Source: Streptomyces harbinensis
Lineage (GTDB): Bacteria; Actinomycetota; Actinomycetes; Streptomycetales; Streptomycetaceae
Length of the DNA: 64,000 nucleotides
Assembly (NCBI RefSeq): GCF_900116145.1
Contig: NZ_FPAB01000001.1
Coordinates: forward strand, 434,001-498,000
Direction of reading: 5' to 3'
Under the pieces are notes generated by a model that searched no databases, was not told where the DNA came from, and saw nothing but the letters and a program-made list of their open reading frames with translations. Each line of letters opens with the position of its first letter. The first letter of the stretch is position 1. This document shows, piece after piece, positions 52,760 through 61,710 of the stretch. A program made the position numbers and the translations under genes.

Positions 52760-53479
52760 GTGAGCGATAAAACCCCTTTGCGGTACGACAACCTGCGTGC
52801 GCTGTATATGAACTGCACGCTGAAACGGTCGCCCGAGGTCAGCAACACCGGCGGACTGATCGACATCAGCCGTTCGGTGCTGGAGTCCCAGGGGGTGACG
52901 ACAGAGGTGATCCGGGCGATCGACCACGACATCGCCACCGGGGTGTGGCCGGACATGACCGAGCAGGGCTGGGAGCGGGACGCGTGGCCGGCGCTGTACG
53001 AGAAAGTGCTGGCCGCCGACATCCTGGTACTGGCCGGGCCGATCTGGCTGGGCGACAACAGCTCGGTGATGAAGCAGGTGATCGAACGGCTCTACGCCTG
53101 CTCGGCAGAGCTGAACGACCGGGGCCAGTACGCCTATTACGGTCGGGTGGGCGGCGCGCTGATCACCGGCAACGAGGACGGGGTGAAGCACTGCGCGATG
53201 AACATCCTCTACAGCCTCCAGCACCTGGGCTACACCATCCCGCCCCAGGCGGACGCCGGGTGGGTCGGGGAGGCCGGGCCGGGGCCCTCGTACCTGGATG
53301 TGGGATCCGGCGGGCCGGAGAACGACTTCACCAACCGCAACACCTCCTTCATGTCCTGGAACCTGATGCATCTGGCGGCGCTCCTCAAACAGGCGGGCGG
53401 TGTTCCGGCGCGCGGCAACCAGCGCACCGAGTGGCAGGCCGGCTGCCGCCCCGGCGCCAAGAACCCCGAACACCGCTGA
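52760..53479 (+). CDS. Flavodoxin-fold NAD(P)H-dependent FMN reductase-like protein
   Basis: The 239-residue protein opens with a flavodoxin-type strand and loop: LRALYMNCTLKRSPEVSNTG, with the phosphate-binding S-x-x-S-N-T. The second flavin loop is ADILVLAGPIWLGDNSSVMK and the third GGALITGNEDG. These are the marks of flavodoxin-like reductases (NADPH-dependent FMN reductase/WrbA-like). It probably reduces quinones or flavins in the cytosol. The start is GTG 52760, since the next Met (in YMNC) would lose the first strand. No clear ribosome site is seen. Its 3' end is followed by a 19-bp hairpin. Confidence 0.85.
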   Translation: MSDKTPLRYDNLRALYMNCTLKRSPEVSNTGGLIDISRSVLESQGVTTEVIRAIDHDIATGVWPDMTEQGWERDAWPALYEKVLAADILVLAGPIWLGDNSSVMKQVIERLYACSAELNDRGQYAYYGRVGGALITGNEDGVKHCAMNILYSLQHLGYTIPPQADAGWVGEAGPGPSYLDVGSGGPENDFTNRNTSFMSWNLMHLAALLKQAGGVPARGNQRTEWQAGCRPGAKNPEHR

Positions 53480-53492
53480 CCGGACGCGCGGC

Positions 53493-53531
53493 GGCCCCGT
53501 ACGCCCGCCGGACCGGCGGGCGTACGGGGCC
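53493..53531. terminator. Bidirectional hairpin terminator
   Basis: GGCCCCGTACGCCCGCCGG (53493-53511) is complementary over 19 bp to CCGGCGGGCGTACGGGGCC (53513-53531), separated by one base; the innermost pairs must open to form the loop. It lies between the convergent reductase and PL9-like genes. Confidence 0.8.
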
Positions 53532-53573
53532 GTTTGGTGGTCCGGCGGCGGTGTCAGCCGGGCTCGTTTCCGG

Positions 53574-54815
53574 TCACGGGCGGGCGCCGATGGGCTGGCC
53601 GTCGCGCGGGACGAGGAAGTCGGTGGAGAGCAGCGAGCCGTCCGCCGTCCGGTCGCCGGTGACCAGTGCCGTGTCGGTGGACAGGACGGAGCCGGGGCCC
53701 CAGTCGCCGCCCAGGTCCCAGGAGTTGCCGACGGCGGTGGAGTTGCCGAGGTTGACGGCGCGGGCGTCGGCGACGGACAGGTTCGCGGTCAGGGTGGAGG
53801 CGGAGCGGTTGACCTGGAAGCCGGTGTCGCCGTTGCGGAAGGTGGTGGTGCGGGAGATGGTGAGCGCCCCCGGGTTGCCGTTGTCGGTGACGCCGTCCTC
53901 CGCGTTGTCGAAGGCGATCGAGTGGGTCAGGGTGTGATCGGCGGCCGGGCCCGGGTTGCCGCCGCCCATCTTGAAGCCGTTGCCGTCGCCCTCGAAGTCG
54001 GGGAAGTCCCAGTGGTTGAAGCCGTTGCCCCAGGCGAGGGAGTTCTCGATGGTGATCGCCGACTCGAACAGCCAGGCGTCGAAGCCGTCGTCGGCGTTGC
54101 GCCACAGCCGGGCGCCGACCACCCGGTTGCCCTCGCCCCGGCCCTCCTTGATGCCCAGGCCGTCCGCGCTCTCCCCGTTCTTGCGCGGATCGTGGTTGTC
54201 GTAACTGTCGAGGTTCTCGATCAGGTTGCGGCTGGAGTTGCCCTGGAGCTGGAAACCGGTCTCGTAGTTGTCCCGGGTGATCAGGTTCGTGAACAGGTTG
54301 TCGTTGCAGCCGTCGCAGTAGATGCCGTACGGACCCCGGGTCAGCTCCAGTCCGTGGATCCGCCACCACGACGCCTCCTGGTGGATGGCGCCGCGCTCCG
54401 GGCGCGGGATGCTGCCGCCGATCGGCGTGTGGCTGGCGGGCAGCAGATCGCCGTCGATGACGACCCGCTCGTCCTGGTACGGGCCGAGCGTGATCGGGGC
54501 GGCGGCGGTGCCGGAGGTGAGGATCTGGATGTTGGTCGTCAGGGCGTACGTGCCGCCGCGCACCGCGATGACATCGCCCGGCTCGGCGCGTTCCACGGCG
54601 GCCTGGATGGTCCGCAGCGGGGCGGTCACCGTACCGGCGGCGGCGTCGTCGCCGTCGGGGGCGACCACGATCGTCGGATCGGCCAGCGCGGCCCGGGCGG
54701 CGGCCGGTGCGCCGGTCCCGGCGGGGGCGGGGGCCGGGGCGGCGTAGCCGGCGGGTGCGGTGAGCACCATGGCCGCCGCACCGAGCAGCGCGCCCAGCGT
54801 CGTGCGGAGCTTCAT
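53574..54815 (-). CDS. Secreted parallel beta-helix protein, probable PL9-type pectate lyase
   Basis: The 413-residue protein has a signal peptide (LGALLGAAAMVLTAPAGYAA). A right-handed beta-helix follows: AAPLRTIQAAVERAEPGDVI-like opening (TAPLRTIQAAVERAEPGDVI), GLELTRGPYGIYCDG, DGLGIKEGRGEGNRVVGARL and WRNADDGFDAWLFESAITIE. The DGLGIK, NADDGFD and HWDFPDFEGDGNGFKMGG segments resemble the core of family 9 polysaccharide lyases (PelL-like), where Asp residues bind Ca2+ and a Lys acts as base. Likely substrates are pectate or another uronic acid polymer. A weaker alternative is a beta-helix glycoside hydrolase. The start is ATG 54815, with GGAAGGAC upstream. The gene diverges from the alditol oxidase gene. 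Confidence 0.85.
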   Translation of the reverse strand: MKLRTTLGALLGAAAMVLTAPAGYAAPAPAPAGTGAPAAARAALADPTIVVAPDGDDAAAGTVTAPLRTIQAAVERAEPGDVIAVRGGTYALTTNIQILTSGTAAAPITLGPYQDERVVIDGDLLPASHTPIGGSIPRPERGAIHQEASWWRIHGLELTRGPYGIYCDGCNDNLFTNLITRDNYETGFQLQGNSSRNLIENLDSYDNHDPRKNGESADGLGIKEGRGEGNRVVGARLWRNADDGFDAWLFESAITIENSLAWGNGFNHWDFPDFEGDGNGFKMGGGNPGPAADHTLTHSIAFDNAEDGVTDNGNPGALTISRTTTFRNGDTGFQVNRSASTLTANLSVADARAVNLGNSTAVGNSWDLGGDWGPGSVLSTDTALVTGDRTADGSLLSTDFLVPRDGQPIGARP

Positions 54816-54967
54816 CTGTCGTCCTTCCGGAGTGGGGGTCCGGCGCCGGTGACCGGGAGCGGTGCCCGGCGCCGGAATCCGTGTGATCACCTGTGCGTCG
54901 CCGCCCGCCGGAAGAAGGTTGCCCGGTCAGCTGCCCTTTGCGGTCATTCCGTAATACGGTCGGGCGC

Positions 54968-56245
54968 ATGGTGACGATCAACGCTCCCGCGCGGAACTGG
55001 GCGGGCAATGTGACCTTCGGCGCCCAGCGGCTGCACCGTCCGGCCTCCGTCGGGGAATTGCGGCGCATCGTCGCCGGATCGCGGCAGCTGCGGGTCCTGG
55101 GCAGCGGGCACTCCTTCAATCTCATCGCCGACACCCCCGGCGATCTGGTCCGGGTGGACGGACTGCCGCCCCGTATCGACATCGACGCCGCGCGCCGCCG
55201 GGTCACCATCGGCGGCGGCCTGCGGTACGCCGAGGTCAACGCCGCCCTGCACGCGGCCGGTTTCGCGCTCGCCAACCTCGCCTCCCTGCCGCACATCTCG
55301 GTGGCCGGCTCCTGCGCCACCGGCACTCACGGCTCGGGCGACTCCCAGCGCGGCCTGGCCTCGGCCGTGACGGCGCTCGAACTCATAGGCCCCGGCGGCG
55401 ACACCGTCCGCCTCGACCGCGCCGCCGACCCGGACGTCTTCCCCGGCGCGGTCGTCTCGCTCGGCGCGCTCGGGGTGGTCACCGCCCTGGAGCTGGAGAT
55501 CGAACCGTCCTACGACGTCGCCCAGTGGGTGTACGAGAACGTCCCGCTCGACGGCCTCGACGGGGCGCGGTTCGACGCCCTCAGCGGCGCCGCGTACAGC
55601 GTGTCCACCTTCACCCGCTGGCACGACGGCCGCGGAACGGTCGTCCTCAAGCGGCGGCTCGACCGGGAGAGCGCCGCCCACCCCGGCGCCGGCTGGCAGG
55701 GCGGTACCCTCGCCACCGCGCCGTGGCACCCGATCCCCGGCGCGCCGACCGAGCACTCCACCGAGCAGCTGGGCGTCCCCGGCCCCTGGCACGAGCGGCT
55801 GCCGCACTTCCGGCCCGGCCACCGCCCCAGTCACGGCGCGGAACTCCAGTCCGAACTCTTCCTGCCGCGCGCCGCCGCGCCCGAGGCGTTCGCCGTCCTG
55901 CGGGAACTGGGCGAGTTGCTGGCCCCGGTGCTCCAGGTCTCGGAGGTGCGCACCATCGCCGCCGACGAGCAGTGGCTGGCGCCCTCCCACGGCCGGGACT
56001 CGGTGGCGTTCCACTTCACCTGGGTCCTGGACGCCCAGGCGGTGGTCCCGGTGGTGGCCGAACTGGAGGCGCGGCTGCTGCCGCTGGGCGCGCGCCCGCA
56101 CTGGGGGAAGGTGACCACGCTCCCGCCGGCGACCGTCACCGGCTCCTACGAGCGGTTCGCCGACTTCCGGCGGCTGGTGCTGGAGCGCGACCCGGACGGG
56201 GTCTTCCGCAACCCGTTCGTCGCGGATCTGCTCGCCGCCGCCTGA
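54968..56245 (+). CDS. FAD-linked alditol oxidase (AldO-like)
   Basis: The 425-residue protein is a VAO-family flavoprotein. The FAD site is RVLGSGHSFNLIADTPGDLV, whose His in GSGHSF is the covalent flavin attachment in Streptomyces AldO. ASLPHISVAGSCATGTHGSG is the conserved pyrophosphate loop. The C-terminal segment has HSTEQLGVPGPWHERLPHFR, ELQSELFLPR and HWGKVTTLPP, all matching AldO closely. AldO oxidises the C1 hydroxyl of xylitol, sorbitol and similar polyols with O2, giving H2O2. The start is ATG 54968; GTG 54971 is the alternative. Its last 100 nt overlap the convergent imuB-like gene. Confidence 0.92.
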   Translation: MVTINAPARNWAGNVTFGAQRLHRPASVGELRRIVAGSRQLRVLGSGHSFNLIADTPGDLVRVDGLPPRIDIDAARRRVTIGGGLRYAEVNAALHAAGFALANLASLPHISVAGSCATGTHGSGDSQRGLASAVTALELIGPGGDTVRLDRAADPDVFPGAVVSLGALGVVTALELEIEPSYDVAQWVYENVPLDGLDGARFDALSGAAYSVSTFTRWHDGRGTVVLKRRLDRESAAHPGAGWQGGTLATAPWHPIPGAPTEHSTEQLGVPGPWHERLPHFRPGHRPSHGAELQSELFLPRAAAPEAFAVLRELGELLAPVLQVSEVRTIAADEQWLAPSHGRDSVAFHFTWVLDAQAVVPVVAELEARLLPLGARPHWGKVTTLPPATVTGSYERFADFRRLVLERDPDGVFRNPFVADLLAAA

Positions 56246-57327
56246 CCGGCGCCCGCCGGTCCGACCACGCCCGCCCCGAACCTCCGCCGCGCCCGGTCGG
56301 CCGCCGCCTCGGCGGCCCGGCGGCGCTCGTCGCGCGGATCGAGGGTCAGCTGCTGGTGCGCGTCCTCGGCGGCACCGAGGTCGTCGGCGCGCAGCGAGAG
56401 GGTACGCACCCGGGCCCGCTGGAGGCCGAGCGCGTCGTGCAGGGCGTAGCCGGCGGCCACGAGGGCGGGGGTGTGGGCGGTCGGTTCGGGGAGGGTACGG
56501 CTGCGGGTGGTGGTGGAGCGGTCGGCGTAGCGGACGGTCAGGGTGAGGGTGCGCGCGGTCTGGCCGGTGTCGCGCAGCCGGTAGCCGAGGTCGTCGGCGA
56601 GGGCGAGGAGGGCGGCGCGGCGGTGGCCGGTGTCGAGTTCGTCGTGCGGGAAGCGGTGATCGGCGCGCAGGGAGCGGGGCGGGGCGGCCGGGGTGACGGG
56701 CGTGGGGTCGATGCCGCGGGCCAGGGCGCGCAGCCGGCGGGCGGGGGCCGCGCCGAGGATGCGCTGGAGGGTGGCGGCGGGGGCGGCGACGATCCGTTCG
56801 ACGGTGTCCAGGCCGTAGTCGGTGAGGGCGCGGGCGGTCGCGGCGCCGACGCCGTGCAGGGCGGCGGGCGGCAGCGGCGCGAGGAACGCGGCGGCGTCGG
56901 TGACCTCGTGCACCCCGCGTCCGCCGCCCTGCTGTCCTGCCATCCGGGCGAGCAGCGGGTTGGCGGCGACCCCGATGGTGGTGTCGGTGCCGTGCAGCGC
57001 GAGCGCGCGTACCCGGATCAGTCCGGCGAGCGCGGCGGCTTCCCGGCCGAAGTACCGCCGGGCGCCGGACACGTCGACGAGCGCGGCGTCGGGCGGCAGG
57101 GCCTGGACGACGGGGCTGATGCCGTGCAGCAGATCGAGCAGGGCGGTGTACCGCTCCTCGGTGGGATGGTCGTGGAAGCGGATGTGCAGTACGGCCCGGG
57201 CCACGGACGGCCGTACGGGACGGTGGTCCGCGGGCCCGTGATCGGGCGCGGGTACGGGTCCGGGCGCGGGCGGCGGCGCCGGGGCGGCGGGGTGGCGGTG
57301 CGCGGTGCGGCGGCGGGCGGCGGTCAT
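56146..57327 (-). CDS. ImuB-like inactive Y-family DNA polymerase homologue
   Basis: The 393-residue protein has the thumb and little-finger parts of Y-family polymerases: TIGVAANPLLARMAGQQGGG, PLPPAALHGVGAATARALTD (HhH) and RGIDPTPVTPAAPPRSLRAD. The metal-binding residues are missing. The usual S-x-D-E-x-F-L-D appears as PPDAALVDVSG, and the N-terminal D-x-D-x-F-F is absent (ARAVLHIRFHDHP). This is the hallmark of ImuB, a non-catalytic bridge between DnaE2 and the beta clamp in the mutasome. It starts at ATG 57327, overlapping the DnaE2 stop by 4 nt. The C-terminal ~33 residues run antisense into the aldO gene and may be a non-conserved tail. No ImuA gene is adjacent. Confidence 0.85.
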   Translation of the reverse strand: MTAARRRTAHRHPAAPAPPPAPGPVPAPDHGPADHRPVRPSVARAVLHIRFHDHPTEERYTALLDLLHGISPVVQALPPDAALVDVSGARRYFGREAAALAGLIRVRALALHGTDTTIGVAANPLLARMAGQQGGGRGVHEVTDAAAFLAPLPPAALHGVGAATARALTDYGLDTVERIVAAPAATLQRILGAAPARRLRALARGIDPTPVTPAAPPRSLRADHRFPHDELDTGHRRAALLALADDLGYRLRDTGQTARTLTLTVRYADRSTTTRSRTLPEPTAHTPALVAAGYALHDALGLQRARVRTLSLRADDLGAAEDAHQQLTLDPRDERRRAAEAAADRARRRFGAGVVGPAGAGQAAASRSATNGLRKTPSGSRSSTSRRKSANRS

Positions 57328-60300
57328 CCGGCGCTCCCGGGGCTGGCGTGCCACAGTTTGCGCGCCCCGGCCCCGGCGGCCCCGTCACCGGCCGGGCGCA
57401 GGTCGGCCCAGGGGTGCAGCGCGTGCCCTCCCCCGGCCGGTGCGATCGTCCGGCCCGGCGGCGCGGGCCGCGGTCCGGTCACCGGCTGGGCGGCGAGCCG
57501 TCCGGCCACCGCTTCGAGCCCTCCCGTCCGGCGCAGCCCGGCCAGTTCGGCGAGGTCCCAGGCGGCCTCGCCCACCACGCTGAAGCTGCGCGGGCCGCGC
57601 CGCTGCACCGTTCCGCGGACCAGGAGCAGCCAGGAGTGGAAGACGGTGTGCGCGCTCGCCTCGTGGCTGTCCTCGAAGAAGGCCAGGTCCACCAGTCCGG
57701 TCAGGTCGTCGAGCGTGACGAAGATGACGCGCTTGCCGGAGCGGATCGGCGGCGTCTGGGTGGCGGCCTTGGCGCCGGCGACCAGGACGGTGGCGCCGTG
57801 TTCGGCGTCCCGCACCTCCCGGGCCGGTACCACGCCCAGTTCCCGCAGGAAGTCCTGGTGCCCGGCCATCAGGTGGCCGGAGGCGTCCAGGCCCAGGACG
57901 CCCAGTTCGGCGGCGAGCCGTTCGTCCGCGTCCAGGTCGGGCAGCCCGGCCGGGGCGGTGCGCGCCGCGTCGGCCAGGGGCAGCTGCCGGGCGCCCTCGT
58001 TCCGCTGCCGGCTGTGCTGGCGGTGGAGTTCGGCGATGTGCAGCAGCAGGTCGCGGCGGCCGGCGCCGAAGGCGTCCAGGGCGCCGGTGCGGGCGAGGCG
58101 TTCGGCGGTGGGGCGGGAGGGCCGGGCGCGGGTGTACAGATCGCTGAGCGAGCGGTACGGGCGGCCGGCGGCGATCCGTGCCGCCTCCGCCTCGGTGATG
58201 CCCTGCACCTCGCTCAGCGCGAGCCGTACCCCCAACACCCCTGATTCGCACTCCAGTTCGATTCGATAGCCGGCGTCCGAGTGGTTCACGTCCAGCGGCA
58301 GCACCGGCACCCCGCGCCGCCGCGCGTCCGCCAGCAGCAGCCGCTTCGGGTACATCCCCGGATCGTGCTCCAGCAGCCCGGCGTAGAACGCCGCCGGATG
58401 GTGCGCCTTCAGCCACGCCGACTGGTACGTGGGCACCGCGAAGGCCACCGCGTGCGCCTTGCAGAAGCCGTAGCTGCCGAACGCCTCCACGATCTCCCAG
58501 GTACGGGCGATCACCTCGGCCGCGTACCCCCGCTTGCGGGCCTCCTCCGCGAACCACGCCCGCACCCGCCCCTGCCGCCGCGGATCGGACAGCGCGCGCC
58601 GCCCCTCGTCCGCCATGCCGCGGTCGCAGCCGGTCAGCGTGCTCAGGATCCCGATGATCTGCTCGTGGAAGACCACCACCCCGTACGTCTCGCGCAGCAC
58701 CGGCTCCAGATCGGGGTGCGGATAGCGGGCCGGCCGCTTCCCGTGCCGGGCCTCGATGAAGGGCCGCACCATGTCGGCGGCGACCGGGCCCGGCCGGAAG
58801 AGGGAGATGTCCACCACCAGGTCGTGGAAGGTGCTCGGCTGGAGCCGGCCGATGAGATCGCGCTGGCCGGGGGACTCGATCTGGAAGCAGCCGAGCGTCT
58901 CGGAGGAGCGGATCAGCTCGTAGGTGGCCGTGTCCGGCGGGCCCTGACCGACGGCGCCGTCGAGATCGACGCGCTCGCCGGTGGCGCGTTCGACCTCGGT
59001 GAGCGCGTACGCCATGGCGGACTGCATCCGCACGCCCAGCACATCGAGCTTGAGCAGCCCCAGGTCCTCCACGTCGTCCTTGTCGAACTGCGACATGGCG
59101 AACCCCTCGCCGCTGGTGGGGACGACGGGGGTGCGGGCGCGCAGCGAACGGTCGGAGAGCAGCACACCGCAGGGGTGCATGGCGACGCCGCGCGGCAGCG
59201 CGTCCAGCGCCTCCACCAGTTCCCACAGCCGCGGGTCGTGCTCCTCGGCGGCGATGCCGCGCAGTTCGGGCAGCTCGGCGAGGGCGGCCCGGGCGTCGCA
59301 GGCGCGGATGTGCGGGAACGCCTTGGCGAGGCGGTCGACCTCCGCCGGGTCCATGCCCAGCGCCAGGCCGGTGTCGCGGACGGCGTGCCGCACCCGGTAG
59401 GTCTCGGGCATGGCGACGGTCGCCACCCGTTCCTCGCCGAAGCGGTCGAAGATGGCGCGGTAGGCGTCCAGGCGGCGGGCGGATTCGACGTCCACGTCGA
59501 TGTCGGGCAGGACGGCGCGGCGCGGGGAGAGGAAGCGCTCCATGAGCAGGCCGTGTTCGACCGGGTCGGCCAGGGAGATGCCCAGGAGGTGGTTGACCAG
59601 GGAGCCGGCGCCCGAGCCGCGGGCGGTGACGCGGATGCCGAGATCGCGGATGTCGTCGACGACCTGGGCGACGGTGAGGAAGTAGGAGGCGAAGCCGAGC
59701 CCGCCGATGATGGCCAGCTCCGCGTCGAGGCGTTCCCAGCGCTCCCGGTCCCGGTCGTAGCGGCGGGCGACCATGCCGGCGGCGCAGCGGGAGCGCAGGA
59801 CGCGGTCGGCGGTCCGGGCGTGGGCACCGACGAGGTGCGGCTCGGGGAGGTGGACGCTGCCGATGCCCAGGTCGTCCTCGGGGTCGACGCGGCAGGCGGC
59901 GGCGGTGTCGGCGGTGTGCCGCAGGAGGCGGTGGGCGGCGTCCTGGCGCAGGCCGGCGGCCTCGGCGATGCGGAGGGCGGCGTCGGCCATGGTGCCGGGG
60001 TCCTTGAGCCAGTGTTCGCCGTTGTCGCGCCCGGCGCCGCGCGGGTCGATGGGGACCAGGCGGCGGGCGGAGTCCAGGACGTCGGCGACCGGTCCCTGGC
60101 CGGGGTCGGCGTACCGGACGGCGTTGGTGAGTACGGGGACGACGCCCTGCTCGGTAGCGAACCCCAGCGTGCGGGCGGCATCCCGTACGGGGCCCGCGGC
60201 GCCGGTTTCGAGCCGGAGCGCGGACCCGAACCGTTCCCGCCAGGGGGCGAGCAGCCGGGCGGCGCGGTCGGGGCGGCCGGCGGCGAGGGCGCGGGCGACG

Positions 60301-60779
60301 TCGGAGTCGGCGCCGAGCAGCACGAACAGGCCGTCGGTGTGCGCGGCGTCCGCCATGTCGTCCCACTCCAGGAAGGGCCGCTTCCCGTCGCGGGCGTGGG
60401 CGGCGCTGACCAGCCCGCACAGCCGGGCCCAGCCGGCGGCGCCGTCCCGGGCGAGGAAGAGGGCGCGGGGCGCGGATTCGTCGGTGAAGGCGCCGCCCCG
60501 TACGGGGGTACGGCGGCGGGCGGCGGCCGGGGCGGTGTCCGCCGGGCCCGGGTGAACGGCGAGGTCCACCCCGTACAGCGCCCGTACCCCGGCCGCGCCG
60601 CACGCCTTGGAGAAGCGGACGGCGCCGGCGAGGGTGTCCCGGTCGGTGAGGGCGAGGGCGTCCATGCCGCGTTCGGCGGCGCGTTCGGCGAGCCGTTCGG
60701 GGTGGGAGGCCCCGTACCGGGCGGAGAACCCGGACGCGACGCGCAGCTGTGTGAAGCCGCCGCCGATCGCCGTCGTCAT
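57324..60779 (-). CDS. dnaE2: Error-prone DNA polymerase III alpha subunit (DnaE2)
   Basis: The 1151-residue protein is full length. The N-terminal PHP domain is seen as FTQLRVASGFSARYGASHPE and MDALALTDRDTLAGAVRFSK. The C-family polymerase palm has catalytic Asp residues in VLPDIDVDVES and the fingers region ALAELPELRGIAAEEHDPRL. HhH and OB-fold parts follow towards the end (GKRVIFVTLDDLTGLVDLAF). DnaE2 performs damage-induced translesion synthesis with ImuB. The start is ATG 60779 (MTTAIGGGF), preceded by AGGAGGTG. It is the first gene of a two-gene operon, and a LexA-like box lies 46 nt upstream, so SOS induction is expected. Confidence 0.93.
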   Translation of the reverse strand: MTTAIGGGFTQLRVASGFSARYGASHPERLAERAAERGMDALALTDRDTLAGAVRFSKACGAAGVRALYGVDLAVHPGPADTAPAAARRRTPVRGGAFTDESAPRALFLARDGAAGWARLCGLVSAAHARDGKRPFLEWDDMADAAHTDGLFVLLGADSDVARALAAGRPDRAARLLAPWRERFGSALRLETGAAGPVRDAARTLGFATEQGVVPVLTNAVRYADPGQGPVADVLDSARRLVPIDPRGAGRDNGEHWLKDPGTMADAALRIAEAAGLRQDAAHRLLRHTADTAAACRVDPEDDLGIGSVHLPEPHLVGAHARTADRVLRSRCAAGMVARRYDRDRERWERLDAELAIIGGLGFASYFLTVAQVVDDIRDLGIRVTARGSGAGSLVNHLLGISLADPVEHGLLMERFLSPRRAVLPDIDVDVESARRLDAYRAIFDRFGEERVATVAMPETYRVRHAVRDTGLALGMDPAEVDRLAKAFPHIRACDARAALAELPELRGIAAEEHDPRLWELVEALDALPRGVAMHPCGVLLSDRSLRARTPVVPTSGEGFAMSQFDKDDVEDLGLLKLDVLGVRMQSAMAYALTEVERATGERVDLDGAVGQGPPDTATYELIRSSETLGCFQIESPGQRDLIGRLQPSTFHDLVVDISLFRPGPVAADMVRPFIEARHGKRPARYPHPDLEPVLRETYGVVVFHEQIIGILSTLTGCDRGMADEGRRALSDPRRQGRVRAWFAEEARKRGYAAEVIARTWEIVEAFGSYGFCKAHAVAFAVPTYQSAWLKAHHPAAFYAGLLEHDPGMYPKRLLLADARRRGVPVLPLDVNHSDAGYRIELECESGVLGVRLALSEVQGITEAEAARIAAGRPYRSLSDLYTRARPSRPTAERLARTGALDAFGAGRRDLLLHIAELHRQHSRQRNEGARQLPLADAARTAPAGLPDLDADERLAAELGVLGLDASGHLMAGHQDFLRELGVVPAREVRDAEHGATVLVAGAKAATQTPPIRSGKRVIFVTLDDLTGLVDLAFFEDSHEASAHTVFHSWLLLVRGTVQRRGPRSFSVVGEAAWDLAELAGLRRTGGLEAVAGRLAAQPVTGPRPAPPGRTIAPAGGGHALHPWADLRPAGDGAAGAGARKLWHASPGSAG

Positions 60780-60824
60780 CCCGCACCTCCTGCCTGCCCG
60801 TCCGGTCCACCATAAACCAGACAC

Positions 60825-60838
60825 CGAACAAACGTCCG
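60825..60838. promoter_or_regulatory. LexA/SOS box upstream of dnaE2-imuB
   Basis: CGAACAAACGTCCG differs by one base from the Gram-positive LexA consensus CGAACRNRYGTTYG. It lies 46-59 nt upstream of the dnaE2 start and within an AT-richer patch (ATAAACCAGACA) suited to a promoter. This fits the known SOS control of mutasome genes. Confidence 0.65.
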
Positions 60839-60962
60839 ATTATCGTGAAACGGCAGCTCATGGGGGTGATGGGACGGCCCGCCACTGTCCGAAAACACCT
60901 CTTGCGGCGGGGTGAGCCGTACGGCGACGGTGGAGGTGACACCAGAAGAGGGAGGCCATCGC

Positions 60963-61349
60963 ATGGCGCGGGGGCGCGGAAACTATCGCCGCAACGACGA
61001 TGACCGCGGAGGGCGGGCGGCCCGGGACCGGCGCGAACGCGAACGGGACCAGCGCCGGGACCGTGAACTCCACCGCGACCTGGACCGCGACCGCCGCTGG
61101 GACCAGGAACAGGAACGCCGCGCCGACCGCTCCCTGGACCGCGAACTGCACCGCGACCGCCGCCGCGAGGACGAACGCGAACGCCGCCTGGACCGCGAGA
61201 CCCGCCGCGACATCGGCCGCGACCGCCAGTACGCGCGGGCCTCCCGCAGAACCCGCACGGGCGGAAGCGGCGCGCCGGTGGCGATCGGCCTGGTGCTGTT
61301 CCTGGCGGGGCTGCTGGCGCTGCTGGGGTGGCTGGTACTGATGCGGTAG
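60963..61349 (+). CDS. Arg/Asp-rich coiled protein with C-terminal membrane anchor
   Basis: The 128-residue protein is about 60% charged residues over its first 95, in short repeats such as RDRELHRDLDRDRRWDQEQE, later DRELHRDRRREDERERRLDR. These should form a long helix or coiled coil with mixed charge. The C-terminus is one hydrophobic helix (APVAIGLVLFLAGLLALLGW) ending LVLMR, so it is probably tail-anchored. The start is ATG 60963 with AGGGAGG upstream. I recognise no family. It diverges from dnaE2 and may share the LexA box region, though it starts 125 nt from it. Confidence 0.65.
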   Translation: MARGRGNYRRNDDDRGGRAARDRRERERDQRRDRELHRDLDRDRRWDQEQERRADRSLDRELHRDRRREDERERRLDRETRRDIGRDRQYARASRRTRTGGSGAPVAIGLVLFLAGLLALLGWLVLMR

Positions 61350-61491
61350 GCGCGGAGGCGCGGGCGGGTGCGGGGCCGGTCGCGGGGCCGCGGGCGCTTG
61401 CGGGCCGCGATCGCGGTTGCGGTCGTGGCGACGGATCGGCCCGGCCACCGGTCCGCGCGGAGCCGACGGCGCGGACCGCCGCCCCGCTCCC

Positions 61492-61710
61492 TCACACGCC
61501 GGGCAGCGTGTCCTGGTCCACTTCCCGTACCGGCGGTCGCGGGGCCTGCCGCAGGCGCAGCTTCTCGCGGCACTCGGGGCCCAGCCCCCACGTCCGGGCC
61601 TCCCGGTCCCGCAGGGGCCGGCCGCACAGGCGGCAGTGGACCGGGGACCGTTCGGCGGGGGCGCCCGGGTCCACGCCCGGCAGCAGCGGGTCGGCGTCAG
61701 CGGAGGACAT
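61492..61710 (-). CDS. DUF6011-like small zinc-finger-type protein
   Basis: The 72-residue protein has a Cys cluster HCRLCGRPLRDREARTWGLG followed by PECREKL. The C-x2-C with a later C and a preceding His suggest a one-zinc ribbon. This matches short actinobacterial DUF6011 proteins, whose role is unknown. The ends are disordered. The start is ATG 61710, and the gene is single on its strand. The gap 61350-61491 holds nothing recognisable. Confidence 0.7.
   Translation of the reverse strand: MSSADADPLLPGVDPGAPAERSPVHCRLCGRPLRDREARTWGLGPECREKLRLRQAPRPPVREVDQDTLPGV

Noticed and set aside
52624..53058. Extended start of the HhH-GPD protein
   Set aside because: It would overlap the opposing reductase gene, whose flavodoxin motifs are clear.
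53401..54974. Plus-strand 524-codon frame opposite the PL9-like gene
   Set aside because: Antisense shadow with Asp/Gly/Val-rich composition; the minus strand has a signal peptide and beta-helix motifs.
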